Shown here in pieces: positions 57,868 through 64,000 of a DNA stretch of 64,000 nucleotides (the first letter of the stretch is position 1; each line of letters opens with the position of its first letter). A program made the position numbers and the translations under genes. The stretch comes from Daedaleopsis sinensis (lineage: Eukaryota; Basidiomycota; Agaricomycetes; Polyporales; Polyporaceae), in NCBI GenBank assembly GCA_033807695.1, contig CM066306.1:1612001-1676000 (forward strand), written 5' to 3'. Below the pieces are notes generated by a model. The model searched no databases. It saw only the letters and a program-made list of their open reading frames with translations, and was not told the DNA's origin.

Positions 57868-59547
57868 CTACCGCTCGGTCGGCATGAAGCGCGGTTCCAT
57901 GTAGCCCAAATCTGGATCACCGGGGACCTTGGGCACGACACCGGCGACGCCTTCGTAACCGTACTCCCTGCCGTACTCCCTGACCATCGACATGCCCATG
58001 AGACATACCCAACCGAGACCCTCACCAGTGACAATCTGCCCTGGCCAGAAGAGCTCGCACTCATCGTCCTGGAAGTCGGGTTCGTGCTCGTCCTGCCAGG
58101 ATAATGTGGTGTTCATCATACGCGTGAACGTGCGAGGGAAGTGTTTAAGGAGGATAGGGAGGTTGAGTAGGGCCTGGGATCGCTCGATCGTACTCGACGC
58201 CGCTCTAAGACCAGCACTTTGGGACTTGACGTCGAAGAGGTACTGTGAGTTGACAGGGACATCGACGACTCCCTCGGGGGACAGATTTGGGAGGTTGGCT
58301 GGTGGCGGATTGGATCGCGATGGTGCAACAGGAGATGCAGCTTTGTGCGTCGCAACTGTGCCGTGGCCACCCAGAGGCGTCGAGTTCGAGCTGCTCGTGG
58401 AACTGCTGGCTGGGGAAGGAAGCATCTTGGGAGTGGCGTCGGATGGATTGCCCTGCGCGGCAGCGGCCTTTGTCTTCTTTATGCACTCCATCTGGAGTTT
58501 AACCCGTAGAAGCTTGCTGTCGTTCAGACCATCAACATGATGCATTCGGTACCGCAGCTTGCGCCCGTGTATGAATGCGTAGGCCAGGTGGCTGCGAGAT
58601 GTTAGAGAGTGAACAGGTAAGGCAGGGATCTACTTACATCAGCCCAACGAACGCCTTCTCACGCTCATCGTTACTCTCCGCCGTCCATTTGAGCTCGGTC
58701 TCCCTGATGGCATTATCGACCGTTCGCCATGATGGCCGGTAACACGTCCGAACGCCGTACTCCTTACACCAGAGACCGTAGATGAAGTGGAGGAGGGAAT
58801 CTACCAGCTCCAGGCGCGCCATGAGCAGGCTATGTTGGGCATAACCTGAACCGGGGGCGGGCGGGTTACGAAGAGCCTTGTAATCCTTGGATGTGGTAGA
58901 ATGGGCTGCAGCGACGCGTGCGTAGGCGGAGTACTTGAGCATTCTTCCGTTCGCGAAGCACTTCTCGTATATGGCGTCCCATTCGGCGGCGGGCATGTTG
59001 TTGCCACGCCGTGGTCGACGAACGGGGAAGTTGGTAGGGAGTGCGATAGTTGCGACGCTGGGAGGTGGGTGTCGGGGCTCTTCCTTGACCTCGCCATCCT
59101 CGGCGGGTTCGTGCTTAAGAGATGGGAGGGGGACGGAACGCGTCGGAGGTATTGGGGGGCGGGAAGAGGAGACGGAAGATGTGCGCTGCCGCTTTGTGAA
59201 GGATCGTTCTGGCTCTGGCTCGTGTCGACGCTTGAGACCGAGGGCGGGGGACGAGTCGCGGGAGGCGGGAGGGGACGGTGGGAGCTCGGCCGGAAGTGGA
59301 GCGCTCGCTGGGCCGAGTATCTGAGAGGGCGTGAATGGATATCGGGGACGTGGTTAGCAGAACGGGGCGGGGCGTACCTGGAGACTCTTCAAGAGTTGGT
59401 CGCGGGTGAGTAGGCTGGGAGGGACGGGTGAGCACGACGAGCACGAGGTGGTGGGAGCGGGGGTGGGGCATACCGCTTCTTGGATCTATGTGAGGACGCT
59501 GAGGAGGAGGAGAGGGCGGAGGAGGAGGAAGACGTTGCGCGATGCAT
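57868..59547 (-). CDS. uncharacterised nuclear-type protein
   Basis: Exons 59547-59474, 59414-59378, 59320-58638 and 58591-57868 give 505 residues. Introns are 59, 57 and 46 nt. The N-terminus is a Ser run (MHRATSSSSSALSSSSASSH) with SKKR, then DQLLKSLQ. A basic patch (GLKRRHEPEPERSFTKRQR) looks like a nuclear signal. A folded block follows: ADGV-free sequence AEWDAIYEKCFANGRMLKYS, LLMARLELVDSLLHFIYGLW, YRPSWRTVDNAIRETELKW, and AYAFIHGRKLRYRMHHVDGL. After a Ser/Pro/Asn linker comes a C-terminal block (LNLPILLKHFPRTFTRMMNT, ECELFWPGQIVTGEGLGWVC). I do not know the family, but the splice pattern and composition support a real, probably conserved gene. Confidence 0.76.
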
Positions 59548-62500
59548 GATTCACGGCGCAGGGGATGGTGGTGGTATGAGGACAAGGAGCGGGGGCGGTA
59601 AGGCCGCAACGATGGCGTGAAGACCGGCGGAGGGAGGAAGGAGAGCTTTGCCCTGACCACTGGCCCACCGGCCCTCACCGGGCGCCTGTTCTGGTCCTGA
59701 CCAATCCCAGCAGTTGGCTCGAACCGGGGTCTCTCTCTCGTCGTTGTCTTCCCTGCCCTCCCCGGCCGTCCGCCCGTGTCTTTTGTCTCGCTGCTCTCCG
59801 CGGTTGCCACCGCTGCTAGCCACGGCGGAGGCGGGTGTGGGCGCGGCGAGTGCGAGTGCTGCGTTGAGCGGCGAGAGACGCCTGAGCCGTCGGCCGCACC
59901 GGATCGATTGAGTGGCTTGGAGTGGACTGGCTGGATATGGCAGGTCTGGCCTGGGTTGAGTGCGTCCGGAACGTGCACTGTCTGCATGTGCGCATCATCT
60001 TCCATTCTCATGACTGCATCACCTCGGACTAACATCCCGCTCAACACCCCTCTGCTCTCCTCGCCCAGACCGGCCGCACCGGGTCCAGCCACGGCGAACG
60101 AGCGACGGACACAGCGCCCCAGCAGCCGCACCCGACGCGCTCTGCACGAAGGCTGTAGACTGCAGGCGGTGCAGGCGCCACGGCGGGGGCGGAGGAGTCT
60201 GTCGCGGACGCTTTCGAGTTGGAGAGGGAGATGCCCTCCTGCCGCGCCTGCACCGGAGCTGGGCGACGGTGACGCCGAATATCCGACTGAACACCGAATA
60301 CATGCTCAGCCAAGGACTCCGTGGCCAGCGAAAGTTTGGACCTTGAGCTTGGACCTCTCAATTTCCCGCCTTTGCTGCATATGGCATCTCTTTCCATTTC
60401 GCTGCAGCACGCCGATCTGGCTCTCGCCTACCGTTCTCGCCCTCTGTGGCTGTCTCCTTGACATTCTCAACGCCCGTCGTATGAGAGAGGATCGTCTGCG
60501 GACTCGCACTCGCACATACCTCCCGCCCCCCGCATGGCCCTCCTCTCCCTTACGGATGGCCCAGCACGGCCGGACTCCGACCATGTCCATTTAGACGTTC
60601 TCAGAATGCACCCCGACGGCCCCTAGACATGTTCTAGCCTTCTGCCAGAGATCGTGAGAGTTGCCGTGCAATGCTTCCTCCATTCATATGCATTAATTCC
60701 AAAGCGCGCAGCCAATCTTGCCCGCCGCTTTTCCGCGCATTCTCACCGACTTCATGGTCGTCCCTGCCGGGGCCGCCCAGTGGCTAATGCGCGAGGCTGT
60801 CAGCCCCGCCGCCCGCGTGCCGGACCACATGCCAGCCTGACATACGTACATGTGTGTCCCGCCCCTCGAATGTAAGGTTCTGGCTTCGAACCTTGTTATC
60901 GCACATGCGTTTCATATGGTCTTATGCCTGCACCGCACGCTCTCCCCCGCCTCTCCGCCTGCTGCGACGCACAACGCACGGCCGACGGCGACCGGTGTCG
61001 TCTCCGTCTCCCTCCAGACCGTCGCAGCAGTGATTGTTGCATGCTGACGATCGTCTCTTGGGCGCACGTCTCTGGCGGGACGCTTGGTTCCTGCCTTCCT
61101 ATTACGGCATCCATTCTCGGTGACCACGTCCCTCGCGAGTCGCTAATTATAACACCCCTCCACCCAGCTGTGTCCGGAGTCCGTCCTTGTCCGTCGTCCT
61201 CGGCCGCGGGTATACGACATGTCCATGATGCTGCCTCCGTCGCACAACCTGGTGAGCCTTGTCTGTCCCACCCACTCCGCGGCGATGTACTCAACAACCG
61301 CAACAGATCTGTCCTTATTCGACCGCCGTGCGTATCATCAGATCGCACATGTGCAATGTTCCCGTGCGTGCGGACCGCGCCGATCCCGTCAAATACTAGC
61401 GACCACCCCAAGCCGGGCCACTCGTACTTTGGATACGCGTCCGTCCTGGCAGGCTGCAGCAGCTACTTATCGGCGACGTCCGTGCCCCACCCAGCCTGAG
61501 GCCTGAGCGCCGCCCTGTGGATACCCGCTCTCCTGCAAGCTCGGGTGCTCCCACATCGGTGGGTGAGCAGGCGGGCTGGCGTCCTGTACGTATGTGCGGC
61601 GCTCGCACGCCCTGCCGCGCCCTCTATTGTCCGACCTCCACTATGTCGGATCGCCCGCAGAAGAACCCAAAGTTACACGCTCCTTTCGCCGGGCCGCCAC
61701 AGCGCACGGTCCACCCGCCAGAGCATGCGTCCGCATCAAGTATTCTCAGCGGGGTGCCAGCCCTCAGGCCTCAGGCTGGACGTACTCAAATTCACCCGCT
61801 GGACGGGGTGCTCGGCATGTTCGTTGGGACCGTCAAAGCCCCGCACATATGTTGTAATCTCGGACGCAGATGGGCAACGTCCAGACGTCCAACGGGCATC
61901 CCAAGCGGAAGAAGTTAGAACCCGGGCATACATCCGCACAATGTTCGTCGGATGGCCCCGGTCAGACTCAAACTCACAGTAATACTGCGAACACACGCGC
62001 TGGCGCCCGGCAGGACTCCAGTCCGTCGGGCCTCCCAAGAGCAGACTCGCACGCCGAGCACCTTCGCCGTCCGCCGCCACAGCAAGTTCCCGCCACCACA
62101 GGACGGTGCCGGCACCGCTGACGGAACCCTCGCTCCCGCCGTGCGCGCAGGTGTCTGGTGTCTGGTGCCCAGTCGGACGGCAGCTGCTGCTGCGGCGGCG
62201 GCGGCGGCGGCGCAGGGAGGACCAGCCCGCGATACGCAAGACTGCACTCGCACCTACTCACACAAAGTTCTCGCACCTACCCAGCTCAGGCTCAGCGCTC
62301 ATGCGAGGAATGGAGCCAGGACAGCCAGGACAGGAGAGCCGGTGCGGGCGTTTGCGCGGACGTTTTGACGTGTCCCGTTGCTGTCAAGCCGTATGTACAT
62401 GTAAGTGCCGACAGACGAGGCCCGAAACGCGTTACAACCTCTTACAGTCACAGCACGCGTCCTCACTGCTCAGGCTATCCGAGTCGCGACGTCCGATCCC

Positions 62501-62700
62501 GCGGGCCACAGCCAGCACCAGGTAGCGAGGAGCCCACGCTGGAGTCCCGGACATCCGGATACGAGCAACGCCTACGCCTGCGACGAACTCGGAGCCGCGC
62601 CGCGGGCTCGGAGCCGGGGCTTCACAATTGCAATACGCCGAGTGGTGCGTCCGCGGCTGGGACCCCCGAAGCACCGCAAGCCTGAACATGACCGGTGCGC
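59548..62700. other. GC-rich region without a supported gene
   Basis: Upstream of the gene at 57868-59547 and beyond. Open frames are plentiful in all phases but have Arg/Pro/Ala-rich, non-conserved translations. A CGG-type triplet run lies at about 62190-62212. A CTKAVDCRRCRRHGG-like string near 60150 hints at a Zn2Cys6 N-terminus but lacks the second half. Confidence 0.4.
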
Positions 62701-62712
62701 ACGATCGCGTTC

Positions 62713-63420
62713 AGGTTGTGGGTGCGTGTGGTGCCTCGGTGGTTCTGGAGTTTGGAGTTTGGCGTGCGGCGTGCGGCGACATGCCACTCGTTCTAGTTCT
62801 CGTTCCGTAGCCTCGAGGCCATGCCAGCTGCAGGCGTGTGGGCTCACCACACCACACGCCTCGCGTCGCTCCTCGCGGGCAGCAGCAGCATCCATCCGAA
62901 CTGGCTGGGGCCCGCCTCCACTTTCTCCGGACCGCCCTCGAGGATCGGACGCACGACAGACTCGGATACGTGCAACGCATACGATGGAGCCGCGCCTTGG
63001 GGCTCACCACACGCCTCGCGTCGCTCCTCGCGGGCAGCCTCCATCCGAACTGGCTGGGGCCCGCCTCCACTTTCCCCGGATCGCCCTCGAGGTTGCATGC
63101 AGAGGATACGTGCAAAGCCTACGATGGAGCCGCGCCTTTACGCCGAGCGGTACGTCTAGGAGCACCGAAGCATCGCACGCATGGCTGGCGCGACGCGTTC
63201 GAGTTGTGGGTGTGTGTGGTGCCTCGGTGGTTTTGGAGTTTGGAGTGCGGCGACATGCCACTAGGTCCGTAGCCTCGAGGTCCCGCCAGGCGTGTGGGCC
63301 GATGCTGCTGGGTGTGCCCGCCACACGCCTCGCGGGCGGCGTCGAGCTGCATGGGCCCGAAAGGTGCATCGCGTCCGCCTCCACTTTCTCCGGATAGCCC
63401 TCGAGGTTGCACGACAGAAA
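62713..63420. repeat. minisatellite-like tandem array, about 160-bp unit
   Basis: The block starting GGCTCACCAC at 62841 recurs at 63001 (spacing 160), with shared landmarks: CGCCTCGCGTCGCTCCTCGC, ATCCGAACTGGCTGGGGCCC, GCCTCCACTTT, CCCTCGAGG, GATACGTGCAA and CGATGGAGCCGCGCC. A third, more diverged copy lies at about 63285-63415. A flanking segment (GGTGCCTCGGTGGTT... to CGACATGCCACT) at about 62728-62794 returns at about 63217-63262, about 489 bp apart, so a larger unit was also duplicated. The GATACG...GGAGCCGCGCC landmark also appears near 62556-62600. Confidence 0.7.
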
Positions 63421-64000
63421 GCGCACAGGCAGGAAGGCGCTCGGCGATCCCGGGCTTGTAAGTTACAGTACTCTCCATTTGCGCTCTCCAGGACACGGAA
63501 CTAGCTTCCACCCCCACCCCCTCTTGGTTTCGGGACAGGCCTGATCCATACAAGCCCCCCGCCGCTGAAGTGCCCACGCACCGTGCACCTCCATGCGTCG
63601 AACGTTCGAACGTCGGACTCGGCCTGGACATTATATTTACATACGACAGCTCGGCGGCGCACAGTCGAAGGTTCGTGCAGCCGCTTCCCCGCTAGCCTAT
63701 CAGTGTAGCGCCAGCCTGGATGAGGACGGCCGATTCGTGCCCTTATCAAGTCCCTTCTCAAAGGTGCCCCAATTCCAGCTGGCAGGCAGCGCACACTCTC
63801 GTTTCCCCAGCCGCGTGATCATCAAGATTTATTCGCGAGAACCGGTATGTCCGACTTCCAGCGATGCGCGTTCGAGCTGATACTGATTCTGCGCTATTCA
63901 TAGATTGTGCACGTCCCAACCTCGAGCTATCCTGGGCCTGAAGCTCGCGACTCGCGACTCGAAGCCCGAAGCCCGATGCTCGAAGCTCGCAGCTCGAAGC
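63421..64000. other. window end, GC-rich, with irregular CGAAGC-type simple repeat
   Basis: The last 60-70 bases repeat variants of CTCGAAGCCCG / CTCGCGACT. No gene is supported here. Confidence 0.45.

Noticed and set aside
59706..59735. tRNA B-box-like GGTTCGAGCC on the minus strand
   Set aside because: The T-stem does not pair and no A-box or acceptor stem is present at the right distance; similarly GATTCGAATCC at 19569 fails.
59115..60131. 338-codon minus-strand frame overlapping the 57868-59547 gene
   Set aside because: It runs through the introns and a shifted frame of the spliced gene; the spliced exons give the better protein.

Overview
The window is nuclear DNA from a filamentous basidiomycete, most likely an agaricomycete of the polypore type. 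Genes are split by many short introns (mostly 46-90 nt, GT-AG with good consensus), protein families are fungal, GC is moderately high, and short genes lie on both strands with small intergenic gaps. The species cannot be named from the sequence. Exon joins were worked out by hand from reading-frame continuity, splice consensus and family resemblance; no search was run.

Layout. 0-11 kb: the 3' part of an SLC35C2-like transporter gene, MED31 and a UCH37-type deubiquitinase sharing a 197-bp divergent promoter, a nine-exon aldo/keto reductase, a stretch that looks like a decayed gene, an eight-exon amino-acid permease and a small NTF2-like protein. 12-20 kb: a mitochondrial-type single-pass protein, a 907-residue nuclear orphan with a cysteine cluster, and arginyl-tRNA synthetase. 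21-40 kb: a GPI-type GH16 glucanase, a 1415-residue DUF4045/gelsolin-like protein, three tandem GH17-type secreted proteins (28.7, 32.6 and 35.6 kb) with a 545-bp transposon-like element and a small membrane-protein gene between the first two, then a secreted GPI-type orphan. 42-53 kb: an orphan, a second aldo/keto reductase, a BTB-like protein, an RRM-like/coiled-coil orphan and ribosomal protein RPS5 (uS7). 53-64 kb: largely gene-poor and GC-rich, with one conserved-looking nuclear orphan at 57.9-59.5 kb and a minisatellite-like array near 62.7-63.4 kb.

Themes. Housekeeping genes (MED31, UCH37, ArgRS, RPS5) alternate with secreted or wall-associated genes (GH16, three GH17, one GPI orphan), so 21-40 kb looks like a small cell-wall remodelling neighbourhood. 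That grouping is inference. The most notable signals are: the GH17 triplet with a Glu-to-Gln change at the predicted nucleophile of the third copy; the element at 30614-31158 with inverted ends, a 6-bp target duplication and six repeats of an internal motif; and an aldo/keto reductase whose catalytic-Asp micro-exon cannot be spliced in frame.
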